DNA from: Brachionus manjavacas
Lineage: Eukaryota > Rotifera > Eurotatoria > Ploima > Brachionidae
Assembly: GCA_019054805.1 (NCBI GenBank)
Contig: JAHQIY010000008.1
Location: forward strand, 1,101,501-1,165,500
Length of the DNA: 64,000 bases
Reading direction: 5' to 3'
Part shown: positions 1 to 10,020 of the stretch, piece by piece
Layout: each line of letters opens with the position of its first letter
Position numbering within the stretch: the first letter of the stretch is position 1
Position numbers and translations under genes: made by a program
Notes under the pieces: model-generated
What the model was told of the DNA's origin: nothing
What the model saw: the letters and a program-made list of their open reading frames with translations, nothing else
The model's database searches: none

Positions 1-519
1 TCCAATCGATAACAAACAAATTAACTAATTTAGAGAAGATGTGATCAAATGTACTTTTGACCAACTCGGTTTTGCACCTTGCTTCATTAAATTTTTCTAT
101 CCTTATTTGTCAAAATCTTGACTCATTTGACCCTAGCAATTCTTCCAAAGATGATGGCGGGCTCTTAAAACGCTTTCGAGAGCTTTGGACTTGTCAGATT
201 CTTATTTCATTATTAAATCCAAGTTTAAATCAAGAAACTCAATTTGGTCTAAAGAACAAAGTCAAAACATTTTTGTGAATGCATCACAAGAAATACCTCA
301 TTCTTTGAATGAATCTAAAGAAATCAAAAAATTTCTTTAATAAATAGGTTTAAGTTCCAACTAAATAAAAAGCAAGGGTGATATAATTAAAACTCTTATC
401 CTCCTAAACAATCATCTTTAGATACTCATAGAGAATTTTTAAAAAATTTTAATATTTTATATTTTTTTTTATTGAAAAGGTTTAATTTTAAAAAAATCTA
501 ATTTAAAATTAAAATTTTA
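1..519. other. AT-rich sequence without a recognisable gene
   Basis: Short open frames only, none resembling a known family. It ends where homology to the upstream flanks of the other two LysM copies begins (about 520). Confidence 0.6.
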
Positions 520-659
520 ATTCTAGGCAAATTGATAAAATTGATCTAAAATTACTAAAGAAACAGAAAAAAATTATGAACGATCGACAAAAGTTATCAA
601 GTTGAAAAAAGATATGAAAATGTTTGAAGAGATTTAAAATGGTTCTTTTTTCCAAGTAA

Positions 660-721
660 TCAAATATTTGATCAATATTAAGTAATTCTTTAAGCCATCT
701 GAATTAAACAGAATATAAAAG
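660..721 (+). promoter_or_regulatory. LysM copy 1 core promoter (palindrome plus TATA box)
   Basis: A perfect 12-bp palindrome (TCAAATATTTGA, 660-671) is followed by TATAAAAG at 714-721. All three full copies keep both, with exactly 53 bp from the first T of the TATA box to the A of the start codon. The expected start of transcription is therefore about 740-750. The palindrome may bind a factor; that is inference from its conservation. Confidence 0.6.
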
Positions 722-766
722 GATGTGCCAAAATTGTCAAAATCAAACCAAAGAAGAAAAAATAAA

Positions 767-1732
767 ATGATTACCAAACTAGCAATCTCTGTCTTATTAA
801 TTGCATTGTCCGTATCTGGACAATACAATAATTGTCCAAATGGATCGTCTCCATATACAATTCAATTTGGTGACACTTTTTCTGTAGTAGCTTCTCGTTA
901 TGGAACAAGTGTCGAGGCTCTTACCGCTGCCAATCCAGGTGTTGATTCAAGATACTTGCAGGTCGGTCAAACTATTTGTGTTCCAAACAATGGATACAAT
1001 ACAGGCTATTATCCTAGTTACACCACTGGTTATTATCCAGTCTATAGCACAACTGGCTACTATCCAAGTTACACCACTGCTGGATACCCATCAACCTACT
1101 ACACAAACTATCCAACCTATCCATCTGGATACAACACAAACTACAATACAAACAGCCCATATCCAAGCAACACTTATTACGGTGTTAATCAAAATGGCCA
1201 ATATAATTCCAACTACCCAAAAGATTGCAACAACTACCAAATCAGAGCTGGAGATACGTGCAGCAGTTTGGCTGGTGCCTCGTCAAACTATTTCTATCAA
1301 TTGAACTCTGGCATCAATTGCAATAACTTACAAGTCGGTCAATTTGTATGCTTGCCTTATGGAAGCAACTATGCAACCATGAGTGGATACTATTCGGGTT
1401 GTCAAAATTATGTTATCAAAAATGGTGATACCTGTGCTAATCTTGCTTCACAATCCGGAGTCTCACTCAGCCAGTTCTATAACTTGAATGGATACTTGAA
1501 CTGCAATGCTCTCCAAGCTGGTCAGAGTGTTTGTCTGCCAACAGGCACAGCTGGAACTAGCATGTCTGGCTACAGCAGCGGAAACAGATGCTATGGAAGA
1601 CAATATACCATTCAAAAAGGCGATACTTGCTGGTCTGTTGCTCAAAGATTTGGCACTAGTGTTGAACAATTACAAGCATGCACTGCCTTGAATTGTAACA
1701 ACTTACAACCTGGCCAAGTTATTAGTTACTAG
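767..1732 (+). CDS. Secreted four-LysM-domain protein, copy 1
   Basis: A 321-residue intronless protein. The start is the ATG at 767, followed by a signal peptide (about residues 1-18, hydrophobic core LLIALSVSG). A first LysM domain (about 29-72) is separated by a Tyr/Pro/Thr/Asn-rich linker (about 73-150, repeated GYYPSYTT-like units) from three more LysM domains (about 154-197, 212-257, 275-318). The last three have the GDTC motif and paired cysteines seen in fungal and some animal LysM modules. LysM domains bind chitin or other N-acetylglucosamine polymers, so a secreted chitin- or peptidoglycan-binding role is likely; no catalytic domain is visible. This copy differs from the others at residues 34 (Phe not Ser), 41 (Val not Leu), 52 (Leu not Ile) and 265 (Ser not Asn). 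An ATG at 723 is out of frame and lies before the predicted transcription start. An AATAAA lies near 1792. Confidence 0.9.
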   Translation: MITKLAISVLLIALSVSGQYNNCPNGSSPYTIQFGDTFSVVASRYGTSVEALTAANPGVDSRYLQVGQTICVPNNGYNTGYYPSYTTGYYPVYSTTGYYPSYTTAGYPSTYYTNYPTYPSGYNTNYNTNSPYPSNTYYGVNQNGQYNSNYPKDCNNYQIRAGDTCSSLAGASSNYFYQLNSGINCNNLQVGQFVCLPYGSNYATMSGYYSGCQNYVIKNGDTCANLASQSGVSLSQFYNLNGYLNCNALQAGQSVCLPTGTAGTSMSGYSSGNRCYGRQYTIQKGDTCWSVAQRFGTSVEQLQACTALNCNNLQPGQVISY

Positions 1733-2261
1733 AGAGAATGTTAACATTTTACAAAAGTCAAAATTATTTAACAATATTTTATGAAAACACAAATAAAAAA
1801 AAAAAAATTCAATTTTTTAATAAAAAATTGATTTGATCTAAATACATTTAAACTTTCTTTTAAAAAATTTATATAATTTAATCTCTTTTTCGTATGTCAT
1901 ATTTCACAAACATATCTCTGATGTTTTAAGGCCAAAAATATTCATTATCTAAATAATTTAGATACGACTAATAAAATCTTTAAAAAGAGGATTAAATTTA
2001 AAAAAACTTGATAATTTTTATTCTGATTCTCTAGTGTACATTCTTTAATTAGATCTTCATTCGATTTAATTACTGCAAATCAGAGTTGTTCAAAATTAAA
2101 TACAGTTTAACTTTGTCTTTGACCATAAAAGTTTCTTATTCTTTCGTAAAAAAAATTGTTTCGAAATTTTCAAATGCTACTCTTTGGCTGGAAAAGACTA
2201 AAAACAGGCACCCATACAAACTAAAAGATTTATTTCTTTTTTTAAATAAAAAAATTGAACT

Positions 2262-2460
2262 CCGGAATAGAACACTCCACTGTTCGTTAACTTCATTGAC
2301 ACAGAGAAACCTTAAGGGCTGTTTTAGGATCTTATGGTCCGCCACAAAAGATTGTGAACTCGATTAAGCTCTTCTAATAGAAATTCGAGTGTAGCATAAT
2401 TCTTGAAAAGGGAAAATCTGAGGGCTTCAAGTTGTGCACAAAAGTAAGGCAAAGTTACTT
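2262..2460 (+). pseudogene. Non-LTR retrotransposon reverse transcriptase fragment
   Basis: Broken frames read the LINE motif around the first catalytic Asp (FVNFIDTEK, from about 2282). After a frame change come HRETLRAVLGSYG, PPQKIVNSIKLF, two in-frame stops, and a degenerate version of the VRQG block ending near 2458. The first and second pieces look joined by a small deletion. About 65 codons remain and nothing more can be read on either side. This is an inert scrap of a LINE different from the CR1-like elements elsewhere in the window. Confidence 0.65.
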
Positions 2461-3318
2461 TCTCTCCCCAACTCTAATTATTTATATAATTGATATTGTA
2501 TGAGGAAAAAAACTGGTAAGTTAAGGGGTATACGAGGCCATATCATTACACAGAAAAATTCACATACAACATCAAATGTGAATAGAGACAAGCTTCTTGT
2601 TAATTTAAATTTTATTTTTTTTAACTTCTAATGATATTTTCAAATATCTGGCTTAAGAAAATTTAAATTTATTTAAAAATCTTAAATTAAATACTTCCTC
2701 GCCGATGAGACGATTCCATTGTTTCCAATTATATATTGGAACTTACACAAAAGAAGGCATTGTGAATTTTGAAACAAAAAACAAAAACAAAAGCTTTAAA
2801 TTGAAGTAAATTTTTTTTATAATCAATATAAAAGTAAAAAATATTTAGAATTTCTAGATAAATTAAAAGGAATTATGTGATACTAATTTTTTTAATGATA
2901 TAAAAGCTTAATAGATTTTTTGACCAAGTATTTGACCAAAAAATATGATCATTTCTTTAATGTAAATTTTTCAATGAAATAAATTTCGTGCAAAAAACAA
3001 TAATTTTTCAGCGTAAATTTTCTACGTTATTTTTTTCTATGTAATGATAAGGGGTCGGGGTATACAGTGGGTAAAACAACATTGCTTGAATGTGTCAAAT
3101 TATGATTAGGGATACTTTACGTGTTCACATTTTTGTTTTGTTTAATTAATACTTTTCTTAGTTGGGAAAAAATTAAAATAAAATTAAAAGATCTAAAAAG
3201 GTAACTATTCAAATTAAAGAATCTAATTTAATTTAATTTAATTTAATTTAATTTTTACTTTATATAAAATAAAAACATAATTCAACCGAGATATACATTA
3301 AATCAAAAATTTTCATAA
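2461..3318. other. Intergenic AT-rich sequence with a (TTTAA)n tract
   Basis: No gene recognised. A pentanucleotide TTTAA microsatellite of about seven units lies at about 3225-3255, just beyond the 3' end of the FAM50 gene. Confidence 0.6.
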
Positions 3319-4368
3319 TTAATAGTATTTCAAGCCAGTATCTCTAATTGTGTAAGGTCTATCCCATTTTTTTTCCGGATCATAGACCTCCCATCTAGAT
3401 GCAGGAAAAATGTGCTTGTTTCTTTCGTACCAGCTCCTGAGTATTACTTTGCCAGCATGAGATTCCTCCTTTTCAATAGTGGCATCGTTCTGTAGACGCA
3501 CATCTTCGCGACAATTGAACATAAACAACGGTCCACTCTTTCCTCTAGCCTTGGCTACAATTAAATCATAGAATGTGTAATGATGCGGCAAAATAATGTC
3601 TTCCTTGACATACATCAATTGATCTACACTAGTTACTTTGAGCTCAGCAAATTGGTTTTCAGCTCTTAGCTGTTCCAAGCATTTATGCAGAAATTGCTGG
3701 ATAGTGTTTCCCTTTGTGAGGCGGATTGATCTTCTGTGGCCTGAGCCATCCCAATACGAGTAGTCGATCTCTATTTCCTCGTTCTTTAGCTGCTCTTGTT
3801 TCTCAACCCATTCTTGGCGAAGTCTTTCTCTCAGTGCGTTTTCTTCTTCTTCTCGCTCGCGATCCGGCAAAAAGCTCGTGTCAACAGTCGGGTTTTTGCC
3901 AAATCGTTTTTTAAATTTGCTTTTTGTTTCTGCAAATTGGCAATTTTCGTCGCTGGATTCTTTTTGTTTTTTTTCATCTTCCTCTTGTTCAGAACCATCG
4001 TCTAGCTCTTCAGCAAATGACAATTTTTGTCTCTGATTTTTTTGGCGCTCTTTTTTCTCCTTCCGCTCCATTTCTTCCATAAGAAGAGCCTTGCGTTCTC
4101 GCGCCAGTTGCTGTTCTCGTTGTAGAATTATCATTTCCCTCTTTTTTTTCATGTCTTCCAAAGTGACAAGACCAATTGTGTCAGTGCGCAACAGCTGTTC
4201 GACGGCATCGTAGTGCGCCTTGAATTTGTTGTCAATGGTGCTAATCTTGTTCGTCTCTTCTTCCATTTTTTTCTTTTTTATCATAAGTTCTTCCTGTTCT
4301 ATTTGGCGACGTTTTTGCAAAGACAAAGATCGCATCGCTTCACTGCTACCACCCTTGAACGAAGCCAT
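3319..4368 (-). CDS. FAM50: FAM50/XAP5 family nuclear protein
   Basis: A single-exon protein of 349 residues, close to the usual 330-360 for this family. The N-terminus has the family signature ([11 protein letters not shown], then [13 protein letters not shown] and [12 protein letters not shown]). A long charged Glu/Lys/Arg coiled-coil stretch (about 60-190) follows. The C-terminal XAP5 domain (about 200-345) is intact: [61 protein letters not shown] and a final [15 protein letters not shown]. The family is nuclear and, in vertebrates, spliceosome-associated (FAM50A). It is conserved from plants to animals and normally single copy, so this is very likely a functional host gene. The ATG at 4368 is supported by alignment of the conserved N-terminus. 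Its neighbours are transposon remnants and say nothing about function. Confidence 0.95.
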   Translation of the reverse strand: MASFKGGSSEAMRSLSLQKRRQIEQEELMIKKKKMEEETNKISTIDNKFKAHYDAVEQLLRTDTIGLVTLEDMKKKREMIILQREQQLARERKALLMEEMERKEKKERQKNQRQKLSFAEELDDGSEQEEDEKKQKESSDENCQFAETKSKFKKRFGKNPTVDTSFLPDREREEEENALRERLRQEWVEKQEQLKNEEIEIDYSYWDGSGHRRSIRLTKGNTIQQFLHKCLEQLRAENQFAELKVTSVDQLMYVKEDIILPHHYTFYDLIVAKARGKSGPLFMFNCREDVRLQNDATIEKEESHAGKVILRSWYERNKHIFPASRWEVYDPEKKWDRPYTIRDTGLKYY

Positions 4369-4801
4369 TATTTATCTTGTTTTTTTTTTCAGAGCCTTAT
4401 TACGAATTTAAATTTATGATAAAAATTGTTTGTGAAATTTTTATTCATTCACAAAATAAACTCGACTTAATCACCGAATTTATTTATTTCACTTAAATTA
4501 TTTTTGAATATGATTTTGAAATTTTATTTTTTAAAAATGGATTATTAACTTACATTTGAGTTAAAGGCCTCTTTAAAAAAATTTAAAAATAAAAATTGGT
4601 TTGATTTAATCGAGAAAATTGGAAAAATCCCACTGACAAGTTGACCTTTTTTTGAAAAAATAAATAAATTTAGATCAAATAAAGGATCAAATTTGATCCC
4701 AAATTTAAATGACAAGGAGTTCAAAATTAATGAAGAAAAGGGAAAATGCTTCGGAGGACTCTTATCTTCTATATTTAGTCCTAATTTTGATTTAATTGAT
4801 A

Positions 4802-5345
4802 CAGAGCTGTTTAAAAAACACAAGTCTCAAGTCAAGTCCAAGTCCGGGCTTTTTTTTTTTTTTAAAAACTTGTGAGCTTGAGACGACATGTTAAGTAGTC
4901 TGTCTTTTAACGCTTCGTTTTGACCGCGCTGTGAATAAGTGAAAAATGTGTTAGACTTAAAATATGAGAGAGATTTAACTGGGAGAAAATGTATGCGTTT
5001 TTACCCGAAACCTGAAGATTTTTTGGTTGAATTAGTCTTGAACAAAGCCTAAATTTATTTAAATTTAATTTAAATACGTAAATTTTGAACCTTCACGACC
5101 AAAATTTGATCGTTTATTTCTCGAAACTAATTAAATAATAAATTTGATTTTTTTAGATTAAATTTTTTTTTAAACTTTAATCATCTCAAAAAAACTCAAT
5201 CAAAATTAATTTTTATATTATAAATATTGAGAAGAATTTTTACTTAAATTAACTAATCCTGACTTGGCCTTTGAAAAAAAAAGTCCTGACTTGAACTTTT
5301 ATTTTAAAGACTAGGACTTTTTTTTGAGACTTTTAAACAACTCTG
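4802..5345. mobile_element. hAT-type MITE A
   Basis: The element begins CAGAGCTGTTTAAAA and ends with the complement of CAGAGTTGTTTAAAA, giving imperfect terminal inverted repeats with the CAG...CTG ends typical of hAT. Flanking 8-bp sequences are AATTGATA (4794-4801) and AATTGATG (5346-5353), a 7/8 target-site duplication. Subterminal AAGTC-rich motifs (CAAGTCAAGTCC and the like) recur at both ends. No transposase is encoded, so it would be non-autonomous. Confidence 0.75.
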
Positions 5346-5619
5346 AATTGATGGCACTAGGTTGTTATATAGCAATTTTTTTCGTAGAAAATATTTAACA
5401 GTTTTTTTTCGAAGAAAATTTATTCAGGTAAATGTCAATTAGAAGCAATGTTTGAAGCAATTAATTCATCGATTTTTATCATAGCAAGTTATATAGCGTA
5501 CTTTTAGAAGCGATTTTTAAGAAGTAAATAAAAAAAACAAAAGTTCGATTTTTTTTTTTTTATCTCATTTTATTAACTTTAATTTTATTTTTATTTTATT
5601 ATTTTTTTTTATTTTTAAC

Positions 5620-5682
5620 TTATTCTGAAGGAGCTTTAGCTCGGTACAGAAAACAAATAAAAAAAAAAAAAAAAAAAAAATT
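5620..5682 (+). repeat. LINE 3' tail with GAGCTTTAGCTC hairpin and poly-A
   Basis: TTCTGAAG is followed by the self-complementary GAGCTTTAGCTC (5631-5642), then CGGTACAGAAAACAAATAA and a long A-run. The same tail ends the truncated LINE at 59655-60195 and recurs near 57233 and, reversed, near 48413. It is a very 5'-truncated copy of that LINE family or a SINE sharing its tail. Confidence 0.6.
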
Positions 5683-5752
5683 AAAATGCAAATCAATTTA
5701 TTCAATCAATAAAAAAAAAGTGTCGAATCAAATTTAAAGTTATTTTTTTTGT

Positions 5753-6904
5753 TCATTCTAATATTAAATTAAAATTTTCAGCCCACTTCTCGAAATTATC
5801 TCTTTTGAAATCTTTTAAACTTCTCTTGATTAACTCGTCTTTTTGTACCTCTTTGTTCTTTCCAGAGTTGTTTTTAAGTCACAAGTCTTAAGTCAAGTCA
5901 AGTCAATGACTTGACTTTAAATTTTTTTTTTTTTAAGTCAAGTCAATGACTTAAAATTATTTTTTTTTTTTTTTAAGTCAAGTCAATGACTTAAAAAATT
6001 TTTTTTTTTTTTTAAGTCAAGTCAATGACTTGAAAATTTTTAAGTTTAAAAAATCGTTAAAAAAAAGTTACGGTCAACATTGTGGCGGGCGGTCATTTAG
6101 CCGTTCAGCTTGGCGGCCAGAATTTGGGACTGCGGCGCTGAAAAAAAAGATGCCAAAATATCATAAAAAATTAAAAAGTTAAGAAAATTAAATATGTTTA
6201 TTAATTAAAAAAACCATAATTTTATTAAAAAAAAACCAACGGCCAACAATCATCCACTACCAATAATACTCAATTTTAATGAAATAAATAATTAAAAGTA
6301 TTTCTAATCTAACTCATGTCTTGACTTAAAAAAAAAAAAAAAAAATTTAAGTCATGACTTTGACTTAAAAAATGAAAAAAAAAAATTTTAAGTCATGACT
6401 TTGACTTAAAAAAAAAAAAAATTAAGTTAAGTCATGACTTTGACTTAAAAAAAAAAAAAAAAATTTTAAGTCATGACTTTGACTTAAAAAAAAAAAAAAT
6501 TTTAAGTCAAGTCATAACTTTGACTTAAATTTTTGTGACTTAGACTTAAAACTGTGACTTAAAAACGAGTCTGGTTCTTTCTCTTAAATTCATCTTCACT
6601 TTGAATCTGTATTCTTAAAACGTCTGTGTTCTTTTGCTCAATACGAAATTGTTCAATTAATTTATAAGTCGTTTGGTGTTTTTTGGCGTCGATTTAAAAT
6701 TGTTTGTGCCAAGACTCTAAGGAATTATTTGTTTTTGGACAATCGTTCAAAATTCGCTCGTTTATGTTCCATAAATTTATTTGAAACATAGGAATAGATC
6801 GAATTGTATTGCAATTTTTTTTCAAAATTCCAATATAATATTTTTCAAAGTAATTTAGCATACACTTAAATTTAACTGGAGCCAACTCTCTTAACTTGTT
6901 AAAA
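5753..6904 (-). pseudogene. MULE (Mutator-like) transposase C-terminal remnant, interrupted by hAT MITE B
   Basis: On the minus strand from about 6904 a frame reads LNYFEKYYIGIL, FQINLWNINERILNDCPKTN and NSLESWHKQF. This matches the conserved end of Mutator-like transposases (WN...TNN..EGWH). After one stop the same frame continues to the right edge of the hAT MITE (6573). It resumes on the other side (5862) as KEVQKDELIKRSLKDF and ends at a TAA/TGA-rich point, with a stop at 5753. Continuation across the insertion shows the MITE landed in this gene. The N-terminal half is missing; the sequence changes abruptly near 6900 to the Rep-like relic on the other strand. Confidence 0.7.
5863..6573. 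mobile_element. hAT-type MITE B with AAGTCATGACTT arrays
   Basis: The ends are CAGAGTTGTTTTTAAGTCAC and, at the right end as complement, CAGACTCGTTTTTAAGTCAC. A perfect 8-bp target-site duplication GTTCTTTC lies at 5855-5862 and 6574-6581. Inside each end is a tandem array of AAGTCAAGTCAATGACTT-type units separated by T- or A-runs: about four units at 5885-6040 and about five at 6315-6525. The two arrays are roughly inverted relative to each other. A GC-richer core lies at about 6070-6145. No coding capacity is visible. The arrays resemble hAT subterminal transposase-binding repeats in position and spacing. Confidence 0.85.
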
Positions 6905-8332
6905 CAAAAAATTGCGTCTTTCTTATTGTCAATGCCAACCTTACAAGTGAGGACACTGTCCTTCAGCTATTTGATAATATTAGAATAGCAGGAGTTGACA
7001 AGGAATCACATTCTGGTAAAAAACATTACCACATTATAGGTATTCCTAAGCTCTATAAAAGAGCAGCTAGGGATTTGTCGAAGATAGTCCTGGAAAGCAT
7101 GGGAATAACTCACCCGCTTGCTAAACAGGCAATTCACTCCATGCATTATAGAGAAATACAAGATCTTAGGTATTTCAATAAATTGGTGGCTTATATAGCC
7201 AAAAAGGAAATCATTTACGAAGATGACGAAATGGGATTCGTGTCCGCTGGAAACAGAGTTCTTCACAACATTGAGAGCATGAAGGCTCCAAATAAGTTCT
7301 CTGTAGAAGACATGAACCATTTTAGAAGGATGTTCCCAGAACCAAATCAATGGCACAATGATGTTGTTAAGTTGAAACTGAAGAAGAATTACACAGACCA
7401 ATTGGAAGCCATGGGACAGCAACGTTACTGGGAAGACTCACGTAAACCATTGACAGATTCAGACTACGCCAAACTTGCCCCATTTAAGGCGAACTGTTAA
7501 GGAATATTAGAGTTAAGGTAGATGGCCACGACACCAATTCCGGATGGTGTCTTGTTTTAGCAGGACGTGCCGGAACGTACAAAACCACAGCTAATGAAAT
7601 ATTAGCTTCATCATATGGACCATATAACACGTGGACAGGACACCAGTATGTCGACCGGGACATACTCAAGTACGATGATGCCCCAAGAGCTCAAATTGAA
7701 CAATTAATTGTGGAGGAAATGGTATGGACATCCCTTCAACACAAGAAAACGCTAGAAGACACTTTGTACTCACTAAAAGAACAATTGAGTGGTGCCGGTC
7801 TAAATATTAGACTGGCTAAGAATAAAAGTTCTTTAGATGGTCTTAAACTTAAGATCAAGCGCTTCTTTTTAAGTTACAATCCGGACGATGTTATATCGTT
7901 CGATGCGTTAGAAAGAAAGATCAACAGCAAAATGGAATTTAAAGAAGATTTTATCTTATAAACTTTGATGGACTCCAATATCAAAATATATTCAGCAAAC
8001 CAACTGCCAAATGGAGAGAAGAATATATTAAATTGGCTGGAAAGTGTATCGCTACTCCAGAAGCGTGGCGCAAATTCCAAGATTACTTGGAGGACATTGA
8101 GTGTATTGGCGAATTTAATTTCGCTGATTCAGAGAGAGAATTGCCTCCATTAAGAATTAAGCAGGAGTTCACCGAACAAGATTTTATTGAGCACCAGCAA
8201 GAAATAAGAGCCATCCACAGAAGAATGAATGGTGAAGACTTGCAAGACGAACAACAAGAAGACTCTCCTCCTGAAGATGATGATATAATATGGATTGAGG
8301 CTCCAGAGAACAATGAAGAAGGGGACCAATAG
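6901..8332 (+). pseudogene. Endogenous Rep-like gene (HUH endonuclease plus SF3 helicase), frameshifted
   Basis: Three overlapping frames give one interrupted protein. Segment 1 (about 6901-7500) carries the features of a rolling-circle HUH nuclease: a hydrophobic motif I block near 6913-6930, HYH at 7024-7032 (motif II), and Y-x-x-K at 7192-7203 (motif III, catalytic Tyr). Segment 2 (about 7488-7961) carries a Walker A (GRAGTYKT, 7563-7586), an acidic Walker B ending DD (7659-7679) and a motif C Asn near 7878 followed by an Arg-containing helix, the order found in SF3 helicases. Segment 3 (about 8033-8332) is an acidic, Pro-containing tail ending at a stop. The frame changes near 7490 and 7965. 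This architecture belongs to CRESS-DNA and related ssDNA virus Rep proteins; a Rep-bearing plasmid or transposon origin is possible. Apart from the frame breaks, codons are well kept. A left boundary exists near 6900 against a MULE remnant. The family is not assignable by eye. Confidence 0.7.
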
Positions 8333-8334
8333 GC

Positions 8335-8739
8335 CCAATGTTGTTTAACTTTTTATCGATTATTTTTTTCTTTGTTTCGTTTAAGATTTTTTGTCTTTTT
8401 TTATGTTTTCATTGTTCTCTGTTATTTGTTTTTTTAAACTTTATTTTTTTCTTTTTGGACGACCATATTTTTGCAGAAAATTTTTTTTGGGATAAATCAA
8501 ATTGAAAATTACATTGTCTTATATATTTTGGTTTTTTTAAAATCGTGGGATTTATTCGAATTTTGTGCATGTGATATATCAAGACTAACTTAATATTTAT
8601 TTAGATTAGGAAATTTTGGGAAATTGATTTTTCAATGATATATCCGGCTTGTGATATAATAGTTTCGTGATAAAAATGAGCGGCGATTGTACTTAATTAT
8701 AACTCTGAATTCTTCAGAAATTTTTATCAGTGTAGTTTT
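8335..8739. other. AT-rich spacer between Rep relic and LINE
   Basis: Low-complexity T-rich sequence just after the Rep-like frame, then unremarkable DNA. I see no gene. Confidence 0.55.
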
Positions 8740-10020
8740 AATGATCCAATCTGCTTAAATGAATTAATTATGCCTTTAAAAAGATTGAAAAATGAAGCGG
8801 TATCAGGACCTGACCAAATTCATAATTTAATGATAAAAAACTTACTAAAAAATTTATTAAAAGAAATCATAGAACTTTTTAATTTATCTCTTAGAGAAGG
8901 TGAGGTCCCGTAAGCGTGGAAAACTTCGAACATTACAATGATTCAAAAAAAGTCATCTAATTTACAAGATCCTTTAAATTATAGACCAATTAGTATAATA
9001 AGTTGTTTAGGAAAGTTACTGGAACGAATAGTCTATTCAAGATTTTACAATTTTTTGAATCAAAATTTACTCTTTATCCAGGAGCAATCTGGATTTAGGG
9101 AGCACCGGCGAACATCAGATAATCTTTTCTTTTAAATTCAAAAAATTGAGAAGTCATTAAATAGAAAAAAAGAGTTTGCAGCCTAATTTTTGATTTTTGA
9201 AGATTTATTTTTTTAAACTGATTAAAATGAATCCACCTAATTACTTGATTAACTGGATTAGATGATTTTTAGACTCTAGGATAATTAGGGTAGTATGAAT
9301 GATCACCTGAGCGAAGAATATCAAATAACTGCAGGCGTTCCTCAAGGCTAAGTAATTAGTCCTCTTTTATTTAGTTTATATATTAATGACATCCCCAAAA
9401 GAAACAAAATAGATAATGAATACTCACTGCTTTTCGCAGATGATCTAGTTACATTCTTCATGTAACAAAAAGGGGAACCTAGAAAATAAGATTAATAAAT
9501 ACACCAACGAACTAGAACAATGGCTTATTAAATGGAAAATGAAGATATCAGTTGAAAAGTCGTGTTCATTAGTCTTCTCTAGGTACAAAAAAGAGAGTGA
9601 TAATCCTAACTTAAAAATTTATGGAAACAGAATAATGAGCCAAAACGAAATCAAGTTTCTTGGCATTAAATTTGATTCTAAGTTAAACTTTAATTAACTG
9701 GTAGACGAAATCAAAGAACGCTGCAATAAAAGGTTAAATATTATTAAGATATTGTCAAACAAAAAATGGGGTCTCAATCAAAACGCACTAGGAAATTTAT
9801 ATAAATCTTTAGTCCGATCGATTTTAGACTATTCTTTTCCTTGCTTGAATTCATTTTCAGAAAATAATATCAAAAAACTACAAGCAATTCAGAATACAGC
9901 AGTAAGATCTATCCTTAAGTTAAAATATGATACTCCTTCCAACATCGTGCGTCATGAAGCTTTTAATAAATTTAAATTACTAACAGTCTCAAATCGGCTT
10001 TTTGAGTTGAAGATTGTAAA
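8740..10020 (+). pseudogene. LINE reverse transcriptase pseudogene, family with GAGCTTTAGCTC tail
   Basis: The readable order of RT motifs is: LKRLKNEAVSGPDQIHNLMI (about 8770), PLNYRPISIISCLGKLLERI (about 8970), a GFREHRRTSDN block, AGVPQG then ISPLLFSLYINDIP (about 9330), and LLFADDLV (about 9430, catalytic FADD intact). After that come IKFLGIKFD, LVRSILDYSFP and NSFSENNIKKLQAIQNTAVR (to about 9910). Stops and frame changes occur between blocks (for example near 9133, 9180 and 9465), so it cannot make a working enzyme. The end of the C-terminal part matches the truncated copy at 59655-60195, identifying them as one family. The endonuclease part is missing and the 3' end is cut where an opposite-strand LINE begins, near 10010-10030. 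Confidence 0.85.

Larger units (their letters stand above)
520..2110 (+). repeat. LysM duplication unit, copy 1
   Basis: The block holding LysM gene 1 is repeated at 12060-13660 (inverted) and 22757-24140 (direct). About 240 bp of upstream flank is shared by all three. The downstream flank shared with copy 2 runs to about 2110, while copy 3 diverges near 24140. The shared noncoding flanks show that DNA segments, not spliced transcripts, were duplicated. Confidence 0.85.

Noticed and set aside
725..766. In-frame N-terminal extension of the LysM proteins
   Set aside because: It would need a GTG start, is highly basic and would bury the signal peptide. The ATG at 767 is the natural start.
723..770. 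Upstream 15-codon ORF whose stop overlaps the LysM start codon (ATGA), conserved in all copies
   Set aside because: It begins only two bases after the TATA box, so it should lie upstream of the transcription start. Conservation is explained by the recent duplication.
900..1304. 134-codon overlapping frame in the LysM genes
   Set aside because: A shadow created by the repetitive Tyr/Pro linker; it appears in all copies because they are identical.
5880..6540. Regular repeats that could suggest a CRISPR array
   Set aside because: Spacers are only A/T runs, units are transposon subterminal repeats, and the genome is eukaryotic.
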